A stretch of 16,852 nt of DNA from CAYJEO01 sp964369355 (lineage in GTDB: Bacteria > Bacillota_I > Bacilli_A > RF39 > UBA660), in NCBI GenBank assembly GCA_964369355.1, contig CAYJEO010000016.1, positions 1-16,852 of the forward strand, read 5' to 3'. The first letter of the stretch is position 1. Every line of letters begins with the position of its first letter. Positions 1 to 7,351 of the stretch are shown here, in pieces. Made by a program: the position numbers and the translations under genes. The notes beneath the pieces were generated by a model. That model saw only the letters and a program-made list of their open reading frames with translations. It was not told where the DNA came from and searched no databases.

Positions 1-1664
1 TAGTTATATGTAGAACCATATCTTGTATTTTGTCCGCTACTTGTATCCCAATAACTATAATTAACTACAACACTACCTGGACTACATGTATATGTAATAC
101 CATTACAAGTTTGTGAAGCAGAACCAGCAGTACAAGATCCGCTTGGAGCAGTACAGCAGTCATTAGTTCTAATAGAACCTATTATTTCTGTATTACTTCT
201 AATACCAGCATTATTGATTGTGTAGCTATAAACATTGTATGTAGTTCCACAACTTGCAGCTAATGTCGTACTAGTTGTAAATCCTGTAGTTGAATTTAAA
301 GAATAATATCTATATTTAATATTAGATTCATTATCAGTAAATGAGTTAGTAGCACTTACATGAACATAATGAGATGAACCTGATGTAGATTTTGTAATAG
401 TTCCGTTTGCAACTTTATTTGGTTTTGTTGAATCGACTAAGTAAGAAGTAGTATCACATTTAGTAGTGATATTACCGGCTTGATCTTCTGCTCTTACACA
501 CAGTATTTGACCTTCTTTTTTTGTTGCATAGTTAAAAGTTTCTTCAAAGTTATTAACTATATTATTTCCAAGTACGTTAGTATAAGTTGTACAATTTGTA
601 GCAGAGTTTGTTTTAAAGCAATATTCTACTTTTGTCAAACCAGAATGAATATCAGTAAAAGTATTTGATTTATTTAATAAAGCATAATAAGTATATCCTG
701 TATTTTTAGTTTGACTTTCTATTATAAATGTTCCAATTGTAGGAACTGTTGAATCTACTTCAATAATTGGAATTGATGTAGTATGTATTAAATTTCCTTC
801 TAAATCTTCAACTCTAGCATGAATAATAGAGTTTCTAAATACTGTTAAATCAGTATCTTCTGTAACGATAATCCACTGTCCTTCTGGATGAATTGATGGA
901 GTAGTTGTAGTAGTATCTGTTACTTCAATAAAATATTTTGAAACAGTTCCTTCTACTTGTGGAAAATCAATTGCTGCACTTTTTTCTTGTTGCCATCCAC
1001 TTTCTATTCCACTAAATACAATTTCAGGTACAAAAAGTGTTTTAATTGTTAATTTATCTGATAAACCAAATTCATTGTTTTCTGTAAAACTTTTAACCAT
1101 AACTGTATATTCTGTATCCATATCTAGACCAGTAAATGTATAGATATTACTATCTTGCATATCAGTCCATGTAAGACCTTCGTCTATACTAAATTGATAT
1201 CCTTTAATATTACTGTTGGCACCAGTAGTAGTAGCAGTAACTGTAATTGATTTAATTGAAGATGTTGCAGCGATATCAACTTGAATATTTTTATTGTAAG
1301 TATATCCACCACAGTCTTCTTTTGATATTATAAAATCTTTTTCATAACCAGTAGCACAATAAGTACCATCAGTTATAGAGACAACATAAACATCATTATC
1401 TTCATAAATGTATCCAAAAATCATTTTATCATTTGATAAACTTAATCTAGGGTCAGTAACATCTATAATTCCAACTAATTGTTCTTCTCTGTTTTCTGTT
1501 TTGTAAATTTCAACAGCATCAAAGACTCCATGAACACTTTGTTTAAATACTCCACGTCTATATTCTTCGATTAAATGATTTATAATCGGAGTCGTAATAG
1601 CTACTACTATTCCTAATACAACAATAACTCCAAGTACTTCTATTAATGTAAATGCTTTTTTCAT
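1..1664 (-). CDS. Large prepilin-like surface protein with FN3-like and tandem Ig-like domains (C-terminus outside window)
   Basis: An open frame runs without a stop from an ATG at 1664 to the window edge, giving 554 residues with no end. The N-terminus, MKKAFTLIEVLGVIVVLGIV, is a class III (type IV prepilin) signal: short basic leader, predicted cleavage A4|F5, Glu at mature position +5, then a hydrophobic helix (about 5-25). After a pilin-like stretch (26-125) come an FN3-like domain (about 130-209), a segment around 210-302, and two tandem Ig-like repeats (about 303-410 and 410-500), each opening with VDST-P and containing FTD followed by a Y-rich strand. Residues 503-527 are Cys-rich (six Cys). 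Type IV pseudopilins are usually 100-200 residues, so this is far larger. An AGGGG ribosome-binding site lies just upstream. By family knowledge, a prepilin peptidase and a type IV pilus/Com machine would process and export it. The role is inferred to be surface adhesion or a pilus tip, not shown. Confidence 0.85.
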   Translation of the reverse strand, partial: MKKAFTLIEVLGVIVVLGIVVAITTPIINHLIEEYRRGVFKQSVHGVFDAVEIYKTENREEQLVGIIDVTDPRLSLSNDKMIFGYIYEDNDVYVVSITDGTYCATGYEKDFIISKEDCGGYTYNKNIQVDIAATSSIKSITVTATTTGANSNIKGYQFSIDEGLTWTDMQDSNIYTFTGLDMDTEYTVMVKSFTENNEFGLSDKLTIKTLFVPEIVFSGIESGWQQEKSAAIDFPQVEGTVSKYFIEVTDTTTTTPSIHPEGQWIIVTEDTDLTVFRNSIIHARVEDLEGNLIHTTSIPIIEVDSTVPTIGTFIIESQTKNTGYTYYALLNKSNTFTDIHSGLTKVEYCFKTNSATNCTTYTNVLGNNIVNNFEETFNYATKKEGQILCVRAEDQAGNITTKCDTTSYLVDSTKPNKVANGTITKSTSGSSHYVHVSATNSFTDNESNIKYRYYSLNSTTGFTTSTTLAASCGTTYNVYSYTINNAGIRSNTEIIGSIRTNDCCTAPSGSCTAGSASQTCNGITYTCSPGSVVVNYSYWDTSSGQNTRYGSTYN

Positions 1665-1692
1665 ATTAAAACCCCTATTTTCTACTATATTA

Positions 1693-1721
1693 AATGTACT
1701 AAATTTTTAGGAAAAAGTCAA
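1693..1721 (-). promoter_or_regulatory. Candidate sigma-A promoter of the prepilin-like gene
   Basis: On the minus strand TTGACT (1721-1716) lies 17 bases from TACATT (1698-1693). Transcription would start near 1686 and give a leader of about 20 nt containing the AGGGG ribosome-binding site. The -35 box is good and the -10 box is only four of six. Confidence 0.5.
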
Positions 1722-1754
1722 TTTATTCCTATATAAATTTCATAATAAATAAGG

Positions 1755-1772
1755 TATAATATATATGGTGAT
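1755..1772 (+). promoter_or_regulatory. -10 box and adjacent GGTGAT ribosome-binding site of the two-component operon
   Basis: TATAAT (1755-1760) is followed six bases later by GGTGAT (1767-1772) and, after four more bases, the ATG at 1777. The predicted transcript start falls on or beside the Shine-Dalgarno sequence, so the leader would be only about 10 nt. No convincing -35 box is visible. The ribosome-binding site selects the ATG at 1777 over the upstream ATG at 1765. Confidence 0.6.
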
Positions 1773-1776
1773 ATTT

Positions 1777-2409
1777 ATGAAAAAAATACTATTAGTAGAA
1801 GATAATGAAGTAATAACAAAAGGTCTTTTGTTTTTATTATCTAAAAATTATGAAGTAACATCTTGCACTACTTATGAAGACGCAAGTAATTATATAAATA
1901 ATCTTTTTGATTTGATTATTTTAGATATCAATTTACCTGATGGAAGTGGTTTTGATTTAGCAAGTAAAACAAATATTCCAATTTTGTTTTTAACTGCTCG
2001 TGATTTAGAAGAGGATATTATAAAAGGTCTTAGTTTAGGTGAAGATTATTTAATTAAACCTTTTAGAAATCAAGAATTATTAGCACGTATTGAAAAGATA
2101 TTAAAAAGAAATAATAAAAGTATTTTATCTTTTGAATCTATTTCTATTAATTTAGATAATATGGAAGTATATGAAGATAACAAAGTAATTAATTTAACAA
2201 AATTAGAATTTAAAATATTAGTATTATTATTAGAAAATTTAAATAAAATAATAACTCGTGATAAACTTTATGATTTAGTTTATGATAATACTTCTAAATT
2301 TGTTGAAAGTAATACATTAAGTGTTTATATAAAAAGATTAAGAGAAAAATTTAGTTTAGATTTTATTGAAACTATTAAAGGAGTAGGATATCGTGTTAAT
2401 AAAAAATAG
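1777..2409 (+). CDS. OmpR/PhoB-family response regulator
   Basis: This is a cytoplasmic DNA-binding response regulator of 210 residues, a normal length for the family. The receiver domain (about 1-110) has the acidic patch ED at 8-9, phosphoacceptor D50 in ILDINLPDGSGF, T73 and K94 in YLIKPF. The C-terminal winged helix (about 115-208) has the family pattern LTKLEFKIL and ends in TIKGVGYRV. The loop before the conserved Lys reads LGEDYLIKPF where relatives usually have LGADDYxxKPF, one residue shorter. The start at 1777 is preferred over 1765 because GGTGAT lies just before it. The histidine kinase gene overlaps its 3' end by 17 bases, so kinase and regulator are cognate. Target genes cannot be read from sequence; the divergent prepilin-like gene is one candidate. 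Confidence 0.93.
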   Translation: MKKILLVEDNEVITKGLLFLLSKNYEVTSCTTYEDASNYINNLFDLIILDINLPDGSGFDLASKTNIPILFLTARDLEEDIIKGLSLGEDYLIKPFRNQELLARIEKILKRNNKSILSFESISINLDNMEVYEDNKVINLTKLEFKILVLLLENLNKIITRDKLYDLVYDNTSKFVESNTLSVYIKRLREKFSLDFIETIKGVGYRVNKK

Positions 2410-3583
2410 TTTAAAATATTTATTAATTATAGTTATATTTTTGTTTTCTACTTTTTTAATTACTAAATATAATTATGAAACTTATGCAAAAAAAACTAAT
2501 ACTTTAATTTTATTAATTGCTAATGATATAGAGTCACAATATAGTGATTATGATGAAACTAAATTATTAGATATTCTTAATAATAAAAAAATAGATACAA
2601 ATGTATTATTTTCTTATGGTTTTGATATAGAAGATATTGATATGATTGAATCAATGAATACTGCTTATGAAACTAATTTAAAAACAAATTTGATTTTTAT
2701 ATTTATTATTTTGTTATTTGTTACTACAATATGTTTTTATATGGATTATAAAAAGTATAAAACTATTGATGAATTAACTTTATATTTAAATCAATTAAAC
2801 AATAAAAATTATGATATTGATATAATGAGTAATGAAGATAGTAATTTATCTAAGTTGAAAAATGAAATATATAAAACAACTATTTTATTAAAAGAACAAG
2901 CAAATATGTTGCAAGAAGAAAAGAGATTATTAAAAGATAATATAGTAGATATTTCCCATCAATTAAAAACCCCTTTAGCGTCAATTTCTATTATGGTTGA
3001 TAATATAATTGAAAATAAAGATATGAACGAATTTACAAGAAGTGATTTTTTAAATGATATAAATAATTCTTTAGAACATATTAATTTCTTAGTTATGAAT
3101 TTATTAAAACTTTCTAGATTTGATGCAAATGTTATTGAATTTAAAAATGAAAAAATAAATGTATTAAAATTCATTAATGAAATTAAACAAGATTTAAACT
3201 ATTTAGTTAAAGATAAAAAAATAGATTTTGATATTGATATAAACTCTAAAATATATTTTTATGGTGATTATAAATGGCAAAAAGAAGCAATTAGTAATAT
3301 TTTAAAAAACGCTATAGAGCATACACGTGATAAAATAATAATAAATGCTACTAAAAATAACTTTTTTGTAAATATAAATATATCTGATAATGGTAGTGGT
3401 ATAAGTAAAAAAGATCTTAAAAATATGTTTGAAAGATTTTATAAATCTAAAGATTCAAAAGGTGTTGGAGTAGGTCTTAATTTAGCACAAACTATTATAA
3501 AAAAAGATAAAGGATTAATTTCTGTTAAAAGAGATTCATTAACTACTTTTGAAATTAAATATTTTAACAAGGAGCATTTATGA
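2393..3583 (+). CDS. Membrane sensor histidine kinase
   Basis: This 396-residue kinase is the partner of the upstream response regulator. TM1 is about residues 7-25, followed by a short extracytoplasmic loop (26-97) and TM2 at about 98-117. A linker leads to the dimerisation domain with the phospho-accepting H189 in DISHQLKTPLASI. The ATPase domain carries the N box NILKNAIEHT (302-311), the G1 box DNGSGI (332-337), the F box FERFYK (346-351) and the G2 box GVGVGLNLA (357-365). All catalytic motifs are present. The start is GTG at 2393, preceded by AAAGGAG nine bases upstream. It overlaps the regulator gene by 17 bases and the next gene by four (ATGA), showing tight translational coupling. 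The small sensor loop resembles intramembrane or partner-sensing kinases of cell-envelope stress, which is inference. Confidence 0.94.
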   Translation: MLIKNSLKYLLIIVIFLFSTFLITKYNYETYAKKTNTLILLIANDIESQYSDYDETKLLDILNNKKIDTNVLFSYGFDIEDIDMIESMNTAYETNLKTNLIFIFIILLFVTTICFYMDYKKYKTIDELTLYLNQLNNKNYDIDIMSNEDSNLSKLKNEIYKTTILLKEQANMLQEEKRLLKDNIVDISHQLKTPLASISIMVDNIIENKDMNEFTRSDFLNDINNSLEHINFLVMNLLKLSRFDANVIEFKNEKINVLKFINEIKQDLNYLVKDKKIDFDIDINSKIYFYGDYKWQKEAISNILKNAIEHTRDKIIINATKNNFFVNINISDNGSGISKKDLKNMFERFYKSKDSKGVGVGLNLAQTIIKKDKGLISVKRDSLTTFEIKYFNKEHL

Positions 3584-4128
3584 TTATTAAAGAAAATATT
3601 ATTAATAAAATAGAAATTAAAAAATCTAAATTTTTTGTTTTCTTAATAAAAGTAGATGATGTATCTTTAGTAAATAGTTATTTAAACAAAATAAAAGAAG
3701 ATTATAAAGGAGCAAATCATTATTGTTATGCATATATAATCTCTTCGTTAGAAAAATGTAGTGATGATGGAGAGCCAAGTGGAACAGCAGGATTACCTAT
3801 TTTAAATATTTTAAAATATGAAAATTTAGAAAATATTTTATGTGTAGTTGTAAGATATTTTGGAGGTATTAAATTAGGTGCTGGTGGATTAATTAGAGCA
3901 TATGCTTCTGTTTGCAAAGAAACTATTAATTTAGTGGAAAAAGAAGAGTTAATTGAATATGTAAATAAAGTTATAACTTTTTCTTATGATGAATTAAAAG
4001 AAATAGATTATATAGTTAAAGATTATATTGTTGATAAAATATTTACTGATAATATAACTTATTATTTAAAAATACCTATTGATATATATAAGAAAATTAA
4101 TATAAAAAAATATGAAAAAAACGTTTAA
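3580..4128 (+). CDS. yigZ: YigZ/IMPACT (UPF0029) family protein
   Basis: This 182-residue protein has the UPF0029/IMPACT N-terminal domain (about 8-112), including KSKFFV, HYCYAYI, the DDGEPSGTAGLPIL block (62-75) and VVRYFGGIKLGAGGLIRAY (90-108). These are the hallmark conserved motifs of the bacterial YigZ/YvyE family. The C-terminal DUF1949-like domain (about 115-182) is present but short; relatives are usually about 205-215 residues. Bacterial members have no firmly established reaction; the eukaryotic relative IMPACT regulates translation via GCN1. The ATG overlaps the kinase stop as ATGA, with AAGGAG seven bases upstream, so it is the third gene of the two-component operon, probably by compact packing and not a shared function. 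Its stop codon lies in the shared terminator hairpin. Confidence 0.92.
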   Translation: MIIKENIINKIEIKKSKFFVFLIKVDDVSLVNSYLNKIKEDYKGANHYCYAYIISSLEKCSDDGEPSGTAGLPILNILKYENLENILCVVVRYFGGIKLGAGGLIRAYASVCKETINLVEKEELIEYVNKVITFSYDELKEIDYIVKDYIVDKIFTDNITYYLKIPIDIYKKINIKKYEKNV

Positions 4129-4145
4129 TTTAAACGTCTTTTTTT
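4115..4145. terminator. Shared bidirectional intrinsic terminator between convergent genes
   Basis: ACGTTT (4121-4126) pairs with AAACGT (4132-4137) around a five-base loop. The stem is flanked by an A-run (4115-4120) and a T-run (4139-4145), so it can terminate both strands. The TAA of the plus gene (4126-4128) and the stop of the minus gene (4132-4130) both lie in the hairpin, and only one base separates the two genes. Confidence 0.88.
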
Positions 4146-5227
4146 GTATATAACCAAGAACCGAATAATACAGTTGCTGGTACTGTAAGAAGTATTCCTA
4201 TACTACCTATAATTGCTTGAGATATTTCTACAACAAACATTTCTAAATTTAAAATAATTAATATGTCTTTAGTGTAGATAGTAAATAATAAAATTACTGC
4301 TAAAGAACTTCCAACATAGGCTAATATTAATGTATTTGTCATTGTACCAATTATATCTTTACTGATATTCATTCCGGATTTAACTAATTTTGTATAAGTT
4401 TTATCTTTCATTTCAATTGACAATTCATTTAATGAACTTGCTATAGACATTGATACATCCATAATAGCTCCTAAAGAACCTATTAAAATACCAGCCCATA
4501 CAATTGCTACTAAATCAATTTTTATACCATCTACTAAACTTAAAAAAACATAATCTTGATCAATTACTCCTGTTACTTGTAATAAATTATTAAATATAAA
4601 TGCCAGTATACCAGCAGTTATAATTCCTAAAATATTACCTACTATTGCAGTTAGAGTTTTTTTATTAAATCCATTTAATAAAGTTAAATTAGTTAATACT
4701 ATAAATACAATTGTTATTAAAGTAAGTAAGTAAATATTTATACCTGATAAAATAGCTGGTATAAATACTAAAAAAATAGATAAAGTAGTTATTAATAAAG
4801 ATAAAATAGTTGTAATACCTTTAAAACCACCGATTACTATAATCAATATTATAAATAAGAGAACTAAAAAAGTGATTGTAGGTATTCTATTATGTGATGC
4901 GTAAGAGTATGTTTCTGAATTTTCAGTAACTAATATTTTATCGTTTTTTTCAACTTCTTTTGGTTTGGGTTTATAGTAATTATCAATTAATTGCTCTCCT
5001 GTTATAATTTCTCCATTACTTAATTTAGCGTTAAATTCAATTAAAGTTACATGTTCTGTTGATTCTATATTTAATATTTCAGTAACTGTAGCTGTTTTTA
5101 CATTCATTCCATCATCAAAACCTTGATATTCAAAATATCTAAAAGCTATAAAAATAGTTAAAAATGCAATTATTGATATAATTATTATTTCTTTTAATCT
5201 TTTATTCATTGTCATAATATAATACAT
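4130..5227 (-). CDS. YibE/F-family multipass membrane protein
   Basis: The protein has up to 365 residues. TM1 (about 13-30) is followed by an extracytoplasmic beta-rich domain (about 40-112) and then at least six hydrophobic segments (about 116-134, 137-160, 163-183, 193-213, 238-256, 296-320, 335-356). The segment GSLGAIMDVSMSIASSL (250-266) is the signature region of the YibE/F family, whose members are found in Firmicutes with no settled function; transport has been suggested. Three in-frame ATGs compete (5227, 5215, 5209). None has a clear ribosome-binding site, and the ATG at 5209 overlaps the upstream stop as ATGAATAA, so translational coupling from 5209 (359 residues) is plausible. 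It is downstream of, and overlapping, the GH25 gene, so the two are co-transcribed. Confidence 0.88.
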   Translation of the reverse strand: MYYIMTMNKRLKEIIIISIIAFLTIFIAFRYFEYQGFDDGMNVKTATVTEILNIESTEHVTLIEFNAKLSNGEIITGEQLIDNYYKPKPKEVEKNDKILVTENSETYSYASHNRIPTITFLVLLFIILIIVIGGFKGITTILSLLITTLSIFLVFIPAILSGINIYLLTLITIVFIVLTNLTLLNGFNKKTLTAIVGNILGIITAGILAFIFNNLLQVTGVIDQDYVFLSLVDGIKIDLVAIVWAGILIGSLGAIMDVSMSIASSLNELSIEMKDKTYTKLVKSGMNISKDIIGTMTNTLILAYVGSSLAVILLFTIYTKDILIILNLEMFVVEISQAIIGSIGILLTVPATVLFGSWLYTKKDV

Positions 5228-6389
5228 TTAAGTCAACTGTAGTTGATATACCATCAACTTTACCAGAGTCAGTTGCTTGCCAAATGTAATATTCTCCTTC
5301 ATAATCTGTATTGCTTGTATAATGTGCTAACCACGTTTTATATTCTGGTAAATCCCAAATCGCATTTAAATATGTTTTACTTCCATATATCATACCTTCA
5401 TAACCTGCTTCTTCTACTACGTTAAAGAAAGCTCTAGCTTGGTTATTTAAATCATTGAAGCTTATATCGTATTTATCAAATCCTGACCATATCTCCCAGT
5501 CATAAACAATAGGATAGTCTAATTCTATTCCATCTAAAATTTCTACGACCCATTCAGCTTGCTCTATAGCAGATTCGGCTTTTGTTGCATATGAGAAGAA
5601 ATAAACTCCTACTTTCAAACCTGCTTCTTTAGCGTTTTTCATATTTTCTACATAGGTTTCGTCCATGACCATATTACCATCATAACCATGACCCCAACCC
5701 ATACGCATAATAACAAATTCAACACCTGCTTCTTTTACTTTGTTAAAATCAATATCTGCTTGCCATTTAGAAACATCTATCCCAATAGCCGTATTTTCTG
5801 TTTTATGTTCAGCAATAAAATCATCTAAATAAATATAGTTTGGAGTAGTAGGGGTTGTTGGTGTTGTGGTAGTAACTGGCTTATTTACATGTAATGTAAA
5901 ATTTTTCTCAGTTGTATTTCCAGATGCATCTGTTGCTTTATACATTAAAGGATAACTTCCTAATTTAGTTGTGTCATAAGTTCCTACAATTTCACAATTC
6001 ATTGTTGAATCTAGATTATCACCACATACAATAGTATCTAATCCATTGAAATCATTGTTTTGGGTTACATAATAATTACTAGACGCCATAATTAAAGGTG
6101 CTGTTGTATCTTTAGTCGTAATAGTAACAGTCAAATTAATTAATTCATTATCTACAGATCTATATAAAACACTTGTTTTAATTTCCCCTAAAATATCTGT
6201 GTTTATTTTTTTGTTTTCACTTAATATTTCAGTTACTTTAAAATCAATTAGGTCATGTGTAGTTAATAAACTAGTTGCTTCTATTTCAATAGCACTTGTT
6301 TTTTCGATAGGTTTTTCTTTATTAATAACTATATATAATGTTGATATTGCTACTAATAAAATTAAAATAATAAAAATTCTTTTTTTCAT
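5202..6389 (-). CDS. Membrane-anchored GH25 lysozyme-like muramidase with Ig-like domain
   Basis: This 395-residue protein starts with an N-terminal signal anchor (about 4-22) lacking a lipobox Cys. Then come a region of unknown fold (25-92), an Ig-like domain of the DUF5011/HYR type (about 93-169, DTTAP...ATDASGNTTEKNFTLHV), a Thr/Pro linker (171-183) and a GH25 domain (about 200-393). GH25 hallmarks are GIDVSKWQ (D205), YPIVYDWE with acidic D297 and E299, and the late D386 in VDLN. The family cleaves the MurNAc-GlcNAc bond of peptidoglycan, here probably on the outer face of the membrane during wall remodelling. The start is supported by AAGGAG seven bases upstream. It is the first gene of a two-gene operon with the YibE/F gene. 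Confidence 0.93.
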   Translation of the reverse strand: MKKRIFIILILLVAISTLYIVINKEKPIEKTSAIEIEATSLLTTHDLIDFKVTEILSENKKINTDILGEIKTSVLYRSVDNELINLTVTITTKDTTAPLIMASSNYYVTQNNDFNGLDTIVCGDNLDSTMNCEIVGTYDTTKLGSYPLMYKATDASGNTTEKNFTLHVNKPVTTTTPTTPTTPNYIYLDDFIAEHKTENTAIGIDVSKWQADIDFNKVKEAGVEFVIMRMGWGHGYDGNMVMDETYVENMKNAKEAGLKVGVYFFSYATKAESAIEQAEWVVEILDGIELDYPIVYDWEIWSGFDKYDISFNDLNNQARAFFNVVEEAGYEGMIYGSKTYLNAIWDLPEYKTWLAHYTSNTDYEGEYYIWQATDSGKVDGISTTVDLNVLYYDNE

Positions 6390-6421
6390 AATTAACTCCT
6401 TTTTATACTATTTAAATTATA
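6387..6421 (-). promoter_or_regulatory. Extended -10 promoter and ribosome-binding site of the GH25 gene
   Basis: On the minus strand TATAAT (6421-6416) is preceded by TGA, an extended -10 element. The leader is about 20 nt and contains AAGGAG before the ATG at 6389. No clear -35 box is seen. Confidence 0.6.
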
Positions 6422-6450
6422 TCACAAAAGTATTAAAAAAATTATAAATA

Positions 6451-6472
6451 TGGTATAATTTTTAAAGGTGAT
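6451..6472 (+). promoter_or_regulatory. Extended -10 promoter with abutting GGTGAT for the TtcA-like gene
   Basis: TGG precedes TATAAT (6454-6459). GGTGAT (6467-6472) begins seven bases after the box, and the ATG follows three bases later. The predicted leader is about 9-10 nt, starting at the ribosome-binding site. Confidence 0.65.
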
Positions 6473-6475
6473 TTT

Positions 6476-7294
6476 ATGGAAGAATATAGAAAAATTGAAA
6501 AAAGTTTAATTAAAAAATATAGAAAAGAAATTTGGAGTAATTTTGTTAGAGCTATTAAAGAATATAAATTAGTAAATGAAGGTGATAAAATAGCTGTTTG
6601 TATAAGCGGCGGAAAAGATTCGTTTATTTTAGCTAAGTTATTGCAAGAATTACAAAGACATGGAATATTTAAATTTGATTTAGAATTTATTGTTATGAAT
6701 CCTGGGTATAAAGAAGAAAATGTAGTGAAAATAAAAGATAATGCTAAAAAATTAAATATTGATATTCATATGTTTGAAACAGATATTTTTGAAATAGTAG
6801 ATTCGGTTTCAAAATCCCCTTGTTATTTATGTGCTCGAATGAGACGTGGAAACCTTTATGCAAAAGCAAAAGAGTTAGGTTGTAACAAAATAGCTTTAGG
6901 GCATCACTTTGATGATGTTGTTGAAACCACTTTAATGAGTTTATTATATGCAGGGGACTTTAAAACAATGATGCCAAAATTACATAGTACAAATTTTGAA
7001 GGTATGGAATTAATAAGACCACTTTATTTTGTTAAGGAAGAAGATATTATTAGATGGGTTAACCATAATGAATTAGAATTTATTAACTGTGCTTGTAGAT
7101 TTACAGAAAAAGTTGAATATGAAAACTTAAACTCTGCTAGAAAAACAACTAAAAAGTTAATTGCAGAGTTAAAAAAAGTACATAATGCTGTAGATAAAAA
7201 CATTTATAATGCAACTAAAAATGTTAATCTAAATACTATTATTGGATATCATAAAGATGAATATGTTTCTTTTTTAGATGATTACAATAAATAG
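6476..7294 (+). CDS. TtcA-family tRNA 2-thiocytidine synthetase (PP-loop ATPase)
   Basis: This 272-residue cytoplasmic protein has the PP-loop SGGKDS at 44-49 in KIAVCISGGKDSF, used to adenylate the target tRNA base. It also has the CxxC motif C116/C119 in SPCYLCARMRRG, GHHFDDVVET (142-151) and a second Cys pair at C205/C207 (FINCACRF). TtcA enzymes thiolate cytidine 32 of tRNA and bind a Fe-S cluster through three cysteines, two in CxxC and one near position 222; C205 or C207 would fill that role. The related TtuA/CTU1 subgroup thiolates other positions, so the exact base is not certain. The gene is divergent from the GH25 gene and no terminator follows it. Confidence 0.87.
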   Translation: MEEYRKIEKSLIKKYRKEIWSNFVRAIKEYKLVNEGDKIAVCISGGKDSFILAKLLQELQRHGIFKFDLEFIVMNPGYKEENVVKIKDNAKKLNIDIHMFETDIFEIVDSVSKSPCYLCARMRRGNLYAKAKELGCNKIALGHHFDDVVETTLMSLLYAGDFKTMMPKLHSTNFEGMELIRPLYFVKEEDIIRWVNHNELEFINCACRFTEKVEYENLNSARKTTKKLIAELKKVHNAVDKNIYNATKNVNLNTIIGYHKDEYVSFLDDYNK

Positions 7295-7323
7295 TTTTCA
7301 ACTTTTAAATTATATGCTATAAT
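7295..7323 (+). promoter_or_regulatory. Extended -10 promoter for the 323-residue membrane protein
   Basis: TATAAT (7318-7323) is preceded by TGC. TTTTCA (7295-7300) lies 17 bases upstream as a modest -35 box. It starts right after the stop codon of the upstream gene. Confidence 0.6.
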
Positions 7324-7351
7324 GTGTTTAGAATAAGAAAGAAGGGTATAT

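Noticed and set aside
480..668. Plus-strand open frame inside the prepilin-like gene
   Set aside because: It lacks a ribosome-binding site, has a Phe/Cys/Ile-rich composition typical of antisense reading, and lies wholly within the well-supported minus-strand gene.
2959..3174. Minus-strand open frame inside the histidine kinase gene
   Set aside because: It is a shadow of the kinase dimerisation region, with no start signals.
3560..3583. Possible use of TGA as tryptophan (Mycoplasma-type code), suggested by the AT richness
   Set aside because: The kinase gene ends at TGA in an ATGA overlap with a well-placed next start, and Trp is encoded by TGG throughout.
5243..5425. Plus-strand open frame opposite the GH25 domain
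   Set aside because: No ribosome-binding site, and it is covered by the conserved GH25 coding region.
6199..6447. Plus-strand open frame running across the GH25 N-terminus and divergent promoter region
   Set aside because: No ribosome-binding site. Its hydrophobicity comes from reading the AT-rich signal-anchor region in reverse.
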